Positions 56,701 to 64,000 of a stretch of 64,000 nt of DNA are shown here, piece after piece; position 1 is the stretch's first letter, and each line of letters begins with the position of its first letter. This DNA is from Neptunomonas phycophila. Its GTDB lineage: Bacteria; Pseudomonadota; Gammaproteobacteria; Pseudomonadales; Balneatricaceae. Both the position numbers and the translations under genes were made by a program. The stretch lies in assembly GCF_001922575.1 (NCBI RefSeq), contig NZ_MRCI01000001.1:1736001-1800000 (forward strand), given 5' to 3'. The notes beneath the pieces were generated by a model. The model ran no database searches. It was not told the origin of the DNA and saw only the letters and a list, made by a program, of their open reading frames with translations.

Positions 56701-56838
56701 GAGCTGAATTTCAGCATTTAAGGGTTCATTTAGGGCCGATTTGATACGAATATCACCTAGCCCCAAAGCGTTTGCCTGTGACGATGCGATTGCACCCGCA
56801 ACAGCCATACTTAGTGCAAGTTTGCGCAGCATTTCCAT
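53734..56838 (-). CDS. fimV: Polar-landmark / type IV pili assembly protein FimV
   Basis: A 1034-residue inner-membrane protein. A signal peptide (AVAGAIASSQANA) is followed by a FimV N-terminal domain to about residue 130, a LysM peptidoglycan-binding domain (about 193-250: DSKDTLWGLAIEHR), a coiled coil (about 335-410), one membrane helix (about 428-450, GLGGGAIAILAGLWLLLRRKR) and a very acidic cytoplasmic region (about 460-975) of repeated Asp/Glu/Leu/Ser. A C-terminal FimV TPR motif ends it (KLDLARAYIDMGDVEGAKDIL). It is a hub for polar organisation, pili and twitching. The acidic region is low-complexity, so its length varies between strains. Confidence 0.94.
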   Translation of the reverse strand: MEMLRKLALSMAVAGAIASSQANALGLGDIRIKSALNEPLNAEIQLSQIRDLNPLQIRPRMAGQDEFALAGISQQRALNGVRFQVKVNPNGTGVIELTSREPVKEPFLNFLVEVNWPSGRLVREYTVLLDPPVFDPSPTQRPVIPAAVPSRQPVVPAVQPQPKRQSPVQPAARSQPAAARASNIQTRANPKTETYVDSKDTLWGLAIEHRAAPDISSYQMMVALFKKNPEAFPDNNINNLKAGLVLQLPTEAEARAITSKEAAAEVRRQTAAWKNRGKPSAPAPIDGSKPSLKSEAADSKDVEAAPEGQLKVITPTDASKDDAAQNSQNPSAETDAEKKAQELEAKNEELEEKLAVSLESIDRLERDNSDLNNKLDAIQQQLDSLQRLLELKNDGFAELEALLREKEAAETAQANASSESILDKILGTPAYLAGLGGGAIAILAGLWLLLRRKRQSADDEVDEALIAPVDLEPQEEISDDELAAALEESADETAEIPEAEEESESIDLDDINSLDELESLDDLDDLEDLDLDMDLNLDESFENDLDALSEDSLEDESLETALEDDEANLDELDAILGEDVSEEVDDDEFDLGLDDDLEELDLSLPDEPTDTAVDAAVAPAEPELDPLDESLDAMLAEDLDDEGLDIADDTALDELISLDLDDEVEQEASRQRNERSGMGMVDSIDDDEDSAEETLESLGLTQLADTPFESTESEEASQDLDFDLDDLSGNNLEDEMSKLEAELEGLDFALDDESEGVSGDKPAQASTDSASDNASDDETTLADLDALLDEDSVESEVVAEAEEATIDEEDLMADLDSMLDGEDDLENLSADSNDHSEAVEVPNETLESLSDDLDDLDLDSLLSEEELSLDDADADLGLVDAEQESSEASLDELLDLEIDDAAEIEADVDLAGLELDDELPKTPSDTEVTQELTSNIEHDLDAELDDELDALLNSTDNDIALEETSSAEEEIDEDPFDALGLLDGADEVETKLDLARAYIDMGDVEGAKDILDEIAEEGNEAQVSEARGLLEGLA

Positions 56839-56985
56839 TTCCTTAAGTTACTTGCTGAATTTTTCTTGATATTCAGCAAGTTGCCGGTCAGATGTTTGAT
56901 CAAAGTATTATTAAAAACTGCTAGCGGGTCAAGAAACCCGTGAAAACAGTTGTTTTTTTAAGGCTTTTATTAAACTCAGCTTAAT

Positions 56986-57993
56986 TTATTGAAAAGATTC
57001 CTGATAAAGCTCAGCTATTTTTACCGCATTTACTGTTGAACCATAACGCAGGTTATCGGCCGTCATCCAAAAACTTATACCTGTATGATCGCCCAATGTT
57101 TCTTTCACACGACTAATAAAAACGGTATCCGTACCGACAGAGTCACTTACTGGGGTGGCAAGTTCGTTCTCGCCATTAACAAGCTCAAAGCCCTCCAGCT
57201 CATCAATCAACGCTGAAAACTCCGCAGACGATATGGCCGCCTCTGTATTTAATACAACAGACGCGCTATTTCCATGAAACACAGGCACCCGGACAAAACT
57301 AGGCGCAATAGACAACCCTGGGTTGTTCATTATAATTTTAGTTTCAAGCATTAACGCTATTTCAGCATTAGTGTAGCCATTGGCTTCTAAATCACCCACT
57401 ATTGGCAGCACATTGAAAGCGATTTGTTCAGTATAGCAACGCTTTTCCAACTCGCGTGCATTAAGTAACTGCGCTGTTTGTTTCGCCAACTCATCAACAC
57501 CGGATTTGCCTGATCCTGACACTGAATGCATCGCTGTAAAAGTAATATCATTCACCGGCGCTTTTGGAACCATCGCTTTTAATACAGGCATCAGCATAAG
57601 CGCATCAGGGGATGGATTAGTAATAATATGTTTTTGGCTACTCATAGCGATACGTTCATCATTAACACCCGCTATCACCATAGGCACTAATGGATCGTAT
57701 CTAAACGCACCCGTACTATCGATCACCAAGGCACCGCTTTCTGCGGCTAGTGATGCATATTGCTCGGTAATGGCTTTAGACGCATTAAAGAATGCAACCT
57801 GCACCTTTGAAAAGTCAAAGCCTTCTAACGCCTGAACAACGTAGGACTTCCCCGCAAACGAGATCGACTCTCCTACCGAGTTACTGCTGGCGAACACGTA
57901 AAGCTCACCTATCTCAAAATCGCGTTCTTCTAGTACTGTTAAAAGATGCTCTCCCACCTGACCGGTGGCCCCAACAATTGCGATATTAAGCAT
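56986..57993 (-). CDS. usg: USG-1 protein, Asd-like paralogue lacking the catalytic cysteine
   Basis: A 335-residue homologue of aspartate-semialdehyde dehydrogenase. The NADP-binding start NIAIVGATGQVGEHLLTVLE is present. Where the active-site cysteine should be, the sequence reads ITNPSPDALMLMPVLKAM, with no cysteine, so catalysis is unlikely. A true asd gene lies immediately upstream, making this the Usg paralogue of the conserved leuB-asd-usg-fimV order. Its function is unknown. The start ATG 57993 has AGGAA upstream; the longer frame to 58026 has none. Confidence 0.92.
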   Translation of the reverse strand: MLNIAIVGATGQVGEHLLTVLEERDFEIGELYVFASSNSVGESISFAGKSYVVQALEGFDFSKVQVAFFNASKAITEQYASLAAESGALVIDSTGAFRYDPLVPMVIAGVNDERIAMSSQKHIITNPSPDALMLMPVLKAMVPKAPVNDITFTAMHSVSGSGKSGVDELAKQTAQLLNARELEKRCYTEQIAFNVLPIVGDLEANGYTNAEIALMLETKIIMNNPGLSIAPSFVRVPVFHGNSASVVLNTEAAISSAEFSALIDELEGFELVNGENELATPVSDSVGTDTVFISRVKETLGDHTGISFWMTADNLRYGSTVNAVKIAELYQESFQ

Positions 57994-58021
57994 GAAATTC
58001 CTATTAATAACGTTAAGTTCA

Positions 58022-58052
58022 AACAAAACAGCCCGAACGAGTGTCGGGCTGC
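58022..58052 (-). terminator. Rho-independent terminator of asd
   Basis: CAGCCCGA-CACTCGT-TCGGGCTG on the minus strand is followed by TTTTGTTTG, 20 bases beyond the asd stop and just before usg. Confidence 0.8.
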
Positions 58053-58071
58053 AGGCATAACCAAAGAGCGG

Positions 58072-59184
58072 TTAAGCTTCTAACAAAATGCGCAACATAC
58101 GGCGCAACGGCTCTGCCGCTCCCCATAAAAGCTGATCACCAACACTAAATGCATTCAGGTACTGAGGCCCTAAATTCATTTTACGCAAACGACCAACGGG
58201 TACAGACAGTGTACCGGTAACTTTAGCTGGCGTGAGCTCTCTCATAGTCACATCACGCTCATTTGGAATAACTTTAACCCAATCATTTGCCTCAGCCAGC
58301 ATTGACTCAATTTCATCCATAGGGATGTCTTGTTTCAATTTGATAGTGAATGCTTGGCTATGACAACGCATGGCACCTATACGGACACAAGTTCCGTCAA
58401 TAGGGATTGGTGAGCTAGAGCGACCCAAAATTTTGTTAGTTTCAGAGAAACCTTTCCACTCTTCTTTGCTTTGACCATTTTCCAAAGCAACATCAATCCA
58501 CGGGATCAAGCTACCAGCCAAAGGCACACCGAAGTTATCGACCGGCATATCGTTGCTTCGAATGGTCTCCGCCACGCGGCGATCAACATCTAAAATGGCA
58601 CTTGACGGGTCAAGCTGATCAGCCACTGACTGATGCACCATGCCCATCTGCGCAATCAGCTCACGCATGTGACGTGCACCACCGCCAGAAGCAGCTTGGT
58701 ACGTCATGGAAGTTAACCACTCTACGTGACCCGCTTTAAACAGACCACCTAACCCCATTAGCATTAACGATACGGTACAGTTGCCTCCGATAAAGTTTTT
58801 AACTCCATTAGCTAAGCCCTTATCGATAACGTCCCGGTTCACGGGATCTAAAATGATCAGCGCCTCATCATCCATGCGCAATGAAGATGCAGCATCAATC
58901 CAATACCCTTTCCAGCCGGCTTCACGCAACTTGGGGAATACCGCTTTTGTGTAGTCACCACCTTGGCATGAAATAATGGCATCCATCTGTTTCAGCTCAT
59001 CAATATCCGTTGCATCTTTCAACGTTGGAATTGATTTGCCAATATCAGGACCAGCCTGTCCAGCCTGTGAAGTGGTGAAGAAGACGGGCTCATCGATAAA
59101 ATCGAAGTCACGCTCTTCTAGCATGCGTTGCATCAGCACAGAACCAACCATTCCGCGCCAACCGACAAAACCTACACGTTTCAT
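58072..59184 (-). CDS. asd: Aspartate-semialdehyde dehydrogenase Asd
   Basis: A 370-residue NADP-dependent enzyme of the E. coli type that reduces aspartyl phosphate to the semialdehyde for lysine, threonine and methionine. The start is [20 protein letters not shown]. The catalytic cysteine is in [19 protein letters not shown], and the catalytic histidine is in [17 protein letters not shown] chose ATG 59184, with GGGGA upstream. It lies between leuB and usg and has its own terminator. Confidence 0.97.
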   Translation of the reverse strand: MKRVGFVGWRGMVGSVLMQRMLEERDFDFIDEPVFFTTSQAGQAGPDIGKSIPTLKDATDIDELKQMDAIISCQGGDYTKAVFPKLREAGWKGYWIDAASSLRMDDEALIILDPVNRDVIDKGLANGVKNFIGGNCTVSLMLMGLGGLFKAGHVEWLTSMTYQAASGGGARHMRELIAQMGMVHQSVADQLDPSSAILDVDRRVAETIRSNDMPVDNFGVPLAGSLIPWIDVALENGQSKEEWKGFSETNKILGRSSSPIPIDGTCVRIGAMRCHSQAFTIKLKQDIPMDEIESMLAEANDWVKVIPNERDVTMRELTPAKVTGTLSVPVGRLRKMNLGPQYLNAFSVGDQLLWGAAEPLRRMLRILLEA

Positions 59185-59281
59185 TGGAATCCCCAATAAT
59201 AAATTCTTAAATTAGCGACACAAAAAGGCCGATTCTGCAAAGAACCAACCTGAATGTGTCGACATAGTTATTGTACGATGA

Positions 59282-60364
59282 TTAAGCGCTCAATGCAGCT
59301 ACTACTGCATCGCCCATTTCAGAAGTACTGACTTGCTGCATTCCCTCTGACATTATATCGGCAGTACGTACATTCTGATCTAACACTCGGCTCACAGCCG
59401 CTTCTATACGGTCTGCCGTAGCACCGGCATTTAACGAATAACGCAACATCATTGCAGCCGATAAGATAGTCGCTAAAGGATTAGCCTTACCCTGACCAGC
59501 AATATCGGGTGCTGAACCGTGACACGGCTCGTACATGCCTTTACCGTTCTCATCTAATGATGCTGAGGGCAGCATACCAATAGAGCCGGTTAGCATCGCT
59601 GCTGCGTCCGACAGGATATCACCAAACATGTTCCCGGTAACCACAACATCAAATTGCTTAGGCGCGCGTACCAATTGCATCGCTGCATTATCAACATACA
59701 TATGGCTAAGCTCTACATCCGGATAATCCTTAGCAAGCTCCTCCATAATTTCGCGCCACAAAACGGTCACTTCGAGTACATTCGCTTTATCAACTGAACA
59801 CAAGCGCTTACCACGCTGGCGAGCTGCCTCAAAAGCCACACGACCAATTCGACGGATTTCGTTTTCATCATATACGTAGGTGTTATAACCCTCGCGAATA
59901 CCGCCTTCTTTCTCACGAATACCGCGCGGCTTACCAAAGTAAATACCACCCGTTAATTCACGAACAATTAATATATCTAAACCAGCCACAATCTCAGGCT
60001 TTAACGATGACGCATGCGCCAACTGCGGGTAAAGAATAGCTGGACGCAAGTTACCAAACAGCTGCAAATTAGAACGAATACCCAACAAACCCTTTTCAGG
60101 ACGGATTTGAAAGTCTGGAATCGTGTCCCACTTAGGGCCACCCACAGCCCCAAGTAGTATTGCATCTGCAGACTGAGCAGCCGCCAACGTGGCTGGCGGC
60201 AACGGCACACCATCAGCATCAATTGCTGCGCCACCTACTAACGCTTCAGAAAAAACCAACCCTAACTTATCTTGCTGATTAACTAACTCTAAAACGCGTT
60301 TAGCTTCAGTAACAATTTCTGGACCTATGCCGTCACCCGGCAGAATCAGTACACTCTTAGACAT
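59282..60364 (-). CDS. leuB: 3-isopropylmalate dehydrogenase LeuB
   Basis: A 360-residue NAD-dependent oxidative decarboxylase of leucine synthesis. The family motifs are [74 protein letters not shown] and [20 protein letters not shown]. It lies 28 bases after leuD in the leuCDB operon. leuA is not in the window. Confidence 0.97.
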   Translation of the reverse strand: MSKSVLILPGDGIGPEIVTEAKRVLELVNQQDKLGLVFSEALVGGAAIDADGVPLPPATLAAAQSADAILLGAVGGPKWDTIPDFQIRPEKGLLGIRSNLQLFGNLRPAILYPQLAHASSLKPEIVAGLDILIVRELTGGIYFGKPRGIREKEGGIREGYNTYVYDENEIRRIGRVAFEAARQRGKRLCSVDKANVLEVTVLWREIMEELAKDYPDVELSHMYVDNAAMQLVRAPKQFDVVVTGNMFGDILSDAAAMLTGSIGMLPSASLDENGKGMYEPCHGSAPDIAGQGKANPLATILSAAMMLRYSLNAGATADRIEAAVSRVLDQNVRTADIMSEGMQQVSTSEMGDAVVAALSA

Positions 60365-60392
60365 ATATATTCCAAATCTCTTCAGTCAACTA

Positions 60393-61046
60393 TTAATAAG
60401 GCTTGATCGCGTCAAACAACCAAGGCGTTTCTTGGCGACGACGAGCCTCATAAGCCTTTATATCGTCTGCGTTTTGCAATGTAAGGCCGATATCGTCCAG
60501 ACCGTTTAGCAAGCAATGCTTACGAAAACCATCGACATCAAAAGTCATTTCTGTGCCAGAAGGAGTAACCACCACTTGCTTTTCCAAGTCGATAGATAAT
60601 TGATAGCCTTCTTGGGACTCGACTTCATTAAACAACTGATCGACTTGCTCTTCGTCTAAAACGATTGGCAATAGACCATTTTTAAAGCAGTTGTTATAAA
60701 AAATATCCGCAAAACTAGGCGCTATAACACAACGAATCCCAAAATCTTCTAACGCCCAAGGTGCATGCTCACGACTAGAACCACAACCAAAGTTCTCACG
60801 AGCTAGCAGAACAGATGTACCTTGATAGCGAGGTAGGTTAAGGACAAACTCTTTATTTAAGGGACGGCCTGAACAATCTTGGTCTGGCTGCCCTTCATCC
60901 AAATAGCGCAACTCATCAAACAGGTTAGGACCAAAACCTGAACGCTTAATAGATTTCAAAAACTGCTTGGGAATGATCATATCTGTATCAACATTGGCGC
61001 GATCTAATGGCGCAGCGATACCGGTATGCACTGTAAACTTTTTCAT
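60393..61046 (-). CDS. leuD: 3-isopropylmalate dehydratase small subunit LeuD
   Basis: A 217-residue swivel-domain subunit that pairs with LeuC. The conserved stretches are [40 protein letters not shown] and [20 protein letters not shown]. It starts 16 bases after leuC, as expected for the two-subunit enzyme. Confidence 0.97.
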   Translation of the reverse strand: MKKFTVHTGIAAPLDRANVDTDMIIPKQFLKSIKRSGFGPNLFDELRYLDEGQPDQDCSGRPLNKEFVLNLPRYQGTSVLLARENFGCGSSREHAPWALEDFGIRCVIAPSFADIFYNNCFKNGLLPIVLDEEQVDQLFNEVESQEGYQLSIDLEKQVVVTPSGTEMTFDVDGFRKHCLLNGLDDIGLTLQNADDIKAYEARRRQETPWLFDAIKPY

Positions 61047-61062
61047 TTTATATCTCCGCTAC

Positions 61063-62484
61063 TTAGGCGCCCATTAACTCACGAACATCAACAAAATGGC
61101 CCGTGACTGCTGCTGCCGCCGCCATAGCTGGGCTAACTAAATGTGTACGACCACCAAAGCCCTGACGCCCTTCGAAGTTTCGGTTACTAGTCGAAGCGCA
61201 ATGCTCGCCATTGCCTAACTTATCCGGATTCATAGCCAAGCACATTGAGCAACCGGGTTCACGCCACTCCAGCCCCGCTTCAATGAATATTTTATCCAAA
61301 CCTTCCTGTTCGGCTTGCTGCTTAACCAGCCCTGAGCCAGGTACAACCAACGCCTGTTTAATAGTGCCAGCTACCTTGCGCCCTTTTACCACCTCTGCTG
61401 CAGCGCGAAGGTCTTCAATACGCGAATTTGTGCAAGAGCCAATGAAGACGCGATCCAACTGAATATCAGTAATTTTCTGATCTGCCGCCAGACCCATGTA
61501 GGTTAAAGCGCGACGAATACCATCTGCTTTAACTTCATCAGCTTCGTTTAATGGGTTAGGCACTGTAGCCTTAACGTCGACAACCATCTCTGGCGACGTT
61601 CCCCATGTGACCTGAGGAATGATATCTTCAGCTTTGATAACGACAACTTTATCAAAGACAGCATCATCATCCGAAACTAAGGTCTTCCAGTAAGCACACG
61701 CTGCATCCCATTGCTCACCCTTAGGAGAGAATGGGCGGTCTTTAAAGTAATCGATGGTCTTCTGATCAACAGACACCATACCAACGCGAGCACCGGCTTC
61801 GATAGCCATATTACAAATGGTCATGCGGCCTTCCATAGAAATACTATGGATAGCATCTCCACCAAATTCGATAGCGCACCCGTTACCGCCAGCTGTCCCT
61901 ATAACACCTATAATATGCAAGATAACGTCTTTAGCTGTAACACCAAAACCTAACTCACCATCAACACGCACCAGCATATTTTTCATTTTCTTAGCGATCA
62001 GGCACTGCGTTGCTAATACATGCTCAACTTCAGAGGTACCAATACCATGGGCCAAGGCACCAAAAGCGCCATGAGTCGACGTATGTGAATCACCGCAAAC
62101 CACAGTTGTACCAGGCAAGGTCATACCCTGCTCCGGCCCTATGACATGCACGATACCTTGTCGAGTATCGTTCATTTTGAATTCAAAAATACCAAAATCA
62201 TCACAGTTAGCATCCAGCGTCTTAACTTGAATACGCGACACTGAATCAACTATCTCATCAACACCGCCTGCCCGCGGAGTGGTCGGCACATTATGGTCAG
62301 GTGTTGCCAAGTTAGCATCGATACGCCAAGGCTTACGATTAGCCAAGCGCAACCCTTCAAACGCCTGAGGTGATGTCACTTCGTGTAAAATATGGCGATC
62401 AATATATATAAGCGCACTACCATCATCGTTTTGACGAACTAAATGCTGATCCCACAATTTGTCATATAAGGTCTTGCCAGCCAT
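61063..62484 (-). CDS. leuC: 3-isopropylmalate dehydratase large subunit LeuC
   Basis: A 473-residue aconitase-family subunit with a [4Fe-4S] cluster. Its cysteines are in [20 protein letters not shown] and [40 protein letters not shown] is also typical. I chose ATG 62484, preceded by GGGGAGT; the longer frame to 62499 lacks a site. It is the first gene of leuCDB. No leader peptide or attenuator is visible in the upstream 150 bases. Confidence 0.97.
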   Translation of the reverse strand: MAGKTLYDKLWDQHLVRQNDDGSALIYIDRHILHEVTSPQAFEGLRLANRKPWRIDANLATPDHNVPTTPRAGGVDEIVDSVSRIQVKTLDANCDDFGIFEFKMNDTRQGIVHVIGPEQGMTLPGTTVVCGDSHTSTHGAFGALAHGIGTSEVEHVLATQCLIAKKMKNMLVRVDGELGFGVTAKDVILHIIGVIGTAGGNGCAIEFGGDAIHSISMEGRMTICNMAIEAGARVGMVSVDQKTIDYFKDRPFSPKGEQWDAACAYWKTLVSDDDAVFDKVVVIKAEDIIPQVTWGTSPEMVVDVKATVPNPLNEADEVKADGIRRALTYMGLAADQKITDIQLDRVFIGSCTNSRIEDLRAAAEVVKGRKVAGTIKQALVVPGSGLVKQQAEQEGLDKIFIEAGLEWREPGCSMCLAMNPDKLGNGEHCASTSNRNFEGRQGFGGRTHLVSPAMAAAAAVTGHFVDVRELMGA

Positions 62485-62631
62485 AGGAATACTCCCCAAT
62501 TAGGCATTATTGTTCTCGTTAAGCAGCCGCTCGAAAGCCACCCAAATTATATGGTTATGCTATAGAAGCCCGCCAAATAACACAAATTCATTATTTTTAT
62601 ACAAACGATTCCTTAAAGGAATAACAGAGGA

Positions 62632-63399
62632 TCAGCTTGCCCCTTTCGCCTGATTCCAGCGAATACATTCTTCTAGCGTCACACCTGACCCACCAAAGAT
62701 ATTAAGGGCACTTCCAATGGTTAAATCCACCTTTCCGGATGAAAGCTGATTAACCAACTTCAAGTCCGCTAAAGAACGAGCGCCACCAGCATAAGTAACA
62801 GGTATAGAGCACCAGTCACCCAACTTATCTACCAATTGCTCATCGATTCCCGCTTGCAACCCCTCAACGTCAGCAGCATGAATTAAAAACTCAGCACAAT
62901 GTTTTTCTAGCTCAGCCAAGGTTGCGCCATCAATAATGGTGTCTGTTACTGTCTGCCAGCGGTTAGTCGCGATTTGCCAACCTTTGTTGGTTTGGCGACA
63001 ACTCAAATCCAAAACCAAACGCTCGACACCTACTTCTTGCTTTATTTTATCAAGACGAGCCCATGAAAACTGACCATCCTCGAACAAGTAAGAAGTCACA
63101 ATGACATGAGAGGCGCCTGCCTCAAGATAAGACGCAGCATTAGCATGGTTAACACCACCACCAAACTGCAAACCACCAGGCCATGCACCTAATGCCTTTA
63201 ACACCTGCTCTTCATTACCCGGCCCCAGAGCAATAACATGTCCGCCCTGCAAGCCATGCTGATGATATAAGCCAGCATAATATTCGGCATCATGCTGGCT
63301 TATAAAGTTGGTTTGAGCACCTTGATCGCTCAAGCTACCTCCAACAATTTGCTTAACCTGGCCCTGGTGAAGATCGATACAAGGTCTGAAAAATGTCAC
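62632..63399 (-). CDS. Eukaryotic-type HisA (ProFAR isomerase)
   Basis: A 255-residue TIM barrel. The start FRPCIDLHQGQVKQIVGGSL, the long region around YYAGLYHQHGLQGGHVIALG, and QFGGGVNHANAASYLEAGAS match the HIS6/HISN3 type found in fungi and plants rather than the usual bacterial HisA. Catalytic aspartates are present in PCIDLHQG and in HAADVEGLQAG. It would isomerise ProFAR in histidine synthesis. It stands alone, away from any his operon, between leuC and the tRNAs. I chose GTG 63399, with AGGAG five bases upstream; the ATG at 63414 would put AGGAG inside the gene. Confidence 0.85.
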   Translation of the reverse strand: MTFFRPCIDLHQGQVKQIVGGSLSDQGAQTNFISQHDAEYYAGLYHQHGLQGGHVIALGPGNEEQVLKALGAWPGGLQFGGGVNHANAASYLEAGASHVIVTSYLFEDGQFSWARLDKIKQEVGVERLVLDLSCRQTNKGWQIATNRWQTVTDTIIDGATLAELEKHCAEFLIHAADVEGLQAGIDEQLVDKLGDWCSIPVTYAGGARSLADLKLVNQLSSGKVDLTIGSALNIFGGSGVTLEECIRWNQAKGAS

Positions 63400-63601
63400 A
63401 GCCACTCCTAACATCAGCGCTTAAAATTTATTTGATGGATTATAAACGTTCCGACCCATAATGCAGAATGAGTACGCGAATAAAATACACAAGATTTTAA
63501 GCCATCAAACAGCAGGGCAAAGTATATGAATGAATTAGAAAGATAAGAAAGATAACATTTCAGAGAAGCCTTACGAGCGCAAGACTCTTATGTTTAGAAA
63601 T

Positions 63602-63688
63602 TGGTGCCCGGAGCCGGAATCGAACCGGCACGACCGTTAAGTCGCAAGATTTTAAGTCTTGTGTGTCTACCAATTTCACCATCCGGGC
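63602..63688 (-). tRNA. leuZ: tRNA-Leu (anticodon UAA)
   Basis: An 87-base tRNA with encoded CCA. The acceptor stem GCCCGGA/TCCGGGC, the anticodon loop CTTAAAA (anticodon TAA) and a long variable arm identify tRNA-Leu. It is third in the Gly-Cys-Leu operon, the order known in E. coli (glyW-cysT-leuZ). Confidence 0.96.
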
Positions 63689-63723
63689 AAAATTTCTTTT
63701 CCAGCTTAAGCAGAGCTTAAACA

Positions 63724-63798
63724 TGGAGGCGCGGGTCGGAATCGAACCGGCGTACACGGAGTTGCAGTCCGCTGCATGACCACTCTGCCACCGCGCCT
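63724..63798 (-). tRNA. cysT: tRNA-Cys (anticodon GCA)
   Basis: A 75-base tRNA with encoded CCA. The anticodon loop CTGCAAC gives GCA. The acceptor stem is GGCGCGG/CCGCGCC. It lies between tRNA-Gly and tRNA-Leu. Confidence 0.96.
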
Positions 63799-63809
63799 TA
63801 CGTTTTGAT

Positions 63810-63885
<76 letters not shown>

Positions 63886-63906
63886 ATCACTCAAAACGTG
63901 GGGCGT

Positions 63907-63934
63907 ATTATAGAGAGATCTGAGACGGTGTCAA
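63907..63934 (-). promoter_or_regulatory. tRNA operon promoter
   Basis: On the minus strand TTGACA (63929-63934), a 16-base spacer and TATAAT (63907-63912) are both consensus. The following GC-rich ACGCCCCACG resembles a stringent-control discriminator. It drives the Gly-Cys-Leu tRNAs. Confidence 0.85.
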
Positions 63935-63973
63935 CACGCTTTTACAATAAATTTTTACTTAAAGATTAAATAC

Positions 63974-64000
63974 TTACATTTCACTCGTGAGAACAGGCCA
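63974..64000 (-). CDS. C-terminal end of an upstream gene, possibly pgsA (partial)
   Basis: The minus-strand frame reads WPVLTSEM then TAA at 63974-63976, ending 40 bases upstream of the tRNA promoter. In many gammaproteobacteria pgsA (phosphatidylglycerophosphate synthase) precedes this tRNA operon, so a pgsA tail is plausible. Eight residues are too few for a firm call. Confidence 0.35.
   Translation of the reverse strand, partial: WPVLTSEM

Noticed and set aside
59257-59264. TGTCGACA near asd as a GntR site
   Set aside because: Only the eight-base core matches and the flanks do not fit. One such core is expected by chance in a window of this size.
62485-62631. Leucine leader peptide or attenuator upstream of leuC
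   Set aside because: No short frame with Leu codons and no terminator/antiterminator hairpins were seen.
63886-64000. Integration site or mobile element at the tRNA cluster
   Set aside because: No integrase, transposase or direct repeat of a tRNA 3' end was found.

Overview
The window is a chromosomal segment of a Gram-negative gammaproteobacterium of moderate GC content. A marine Oceanospirillales-type organism is most likely. This rests on gene order (leuCDB-asd-usg-fimV-truA-trpF-trpBA-accD-folC-dedD-cvpA-purF-metZ, tol-pal, ruvAB, the Gly-Cys-Leu tRNA operon), the AcnD/PrpF form of the methylcitrate cycle, and a FecI/FecR/TonB iron-uptake module. Genus assignment is inference only. I see no insertion sequence, prophage, CRISPR array or rRNA.

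Layout. 1-2246 (minus): a long multi-membrane VanZ-family protein running off the left edge. 2383-8119 (plus): a Fur-box-controlled iron module made of a FecI-type sigma factor, a FecR-type regulator, a TonB-dependent receptor with signalling domain, and a secreted Fes-like siderophore esterase. 8199-12478 (minus): an ExeM-like extracellular nuclease and the SelO AMPylator. 12684-18913: a redox/electrophile-stress block with DUF3301 protein, OhrR and Ohr, a carboxymuconolactone decarboxylase-family protein with its MerR regulator, a small PLDc_N protein, a LysR regulator divergent from azoreductase, a Xi-class glutathione transferase and pirin. 18970-29365 (minus): nadA, queC, cpoB-pal-tolB-tolA-tolR-tolQ, ruvB-ruvA, ftsY. 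29516-31108 (plus): a Kef-type antiporter. 31222-38001 (minus): the methylcitrate operon gntR-prpB-prpC-acnD-prpF, then an alpha/beta hydrolase at 38128-38991. 39238-42796 (plus): pabB and a 7TM diguanylate cyclase. 42806-63399 (minus): dusC and the long biosynthetic cluster metZ to leuC, then a eukaryotic-type HisA. 63602-63885 (minus): tRNA-Leu, tRNA-Cys and tRNA-Gly behind a near-consensus promoter, with the probable last codons of pgsA at the right edge.

How the genes work together. The left module senses and imports an iron-siderophore complex: the receptor signals through FecR to FecI, and the exported esterase could break the siderophore down in the periplasm. The central block detoxifies peroxides, quinones and electrophiles, and each regulator sits beside a recognisable operator. 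The prp operon converts propionyl-CoA and oxaloacetate to pyruvate and succinate. The right third is mainly core amino-acid, purine, folate and lipid metabolism. Most of the window is ordinary core genome. The points most worth a second look are the eukaryotic-type HisA, the GntR-like sites flanking the prp operon and the adjacent hydrolase, the periplasmic esterase, and the cysteine-less Asd paralogue. No clearly undescribed system was found.
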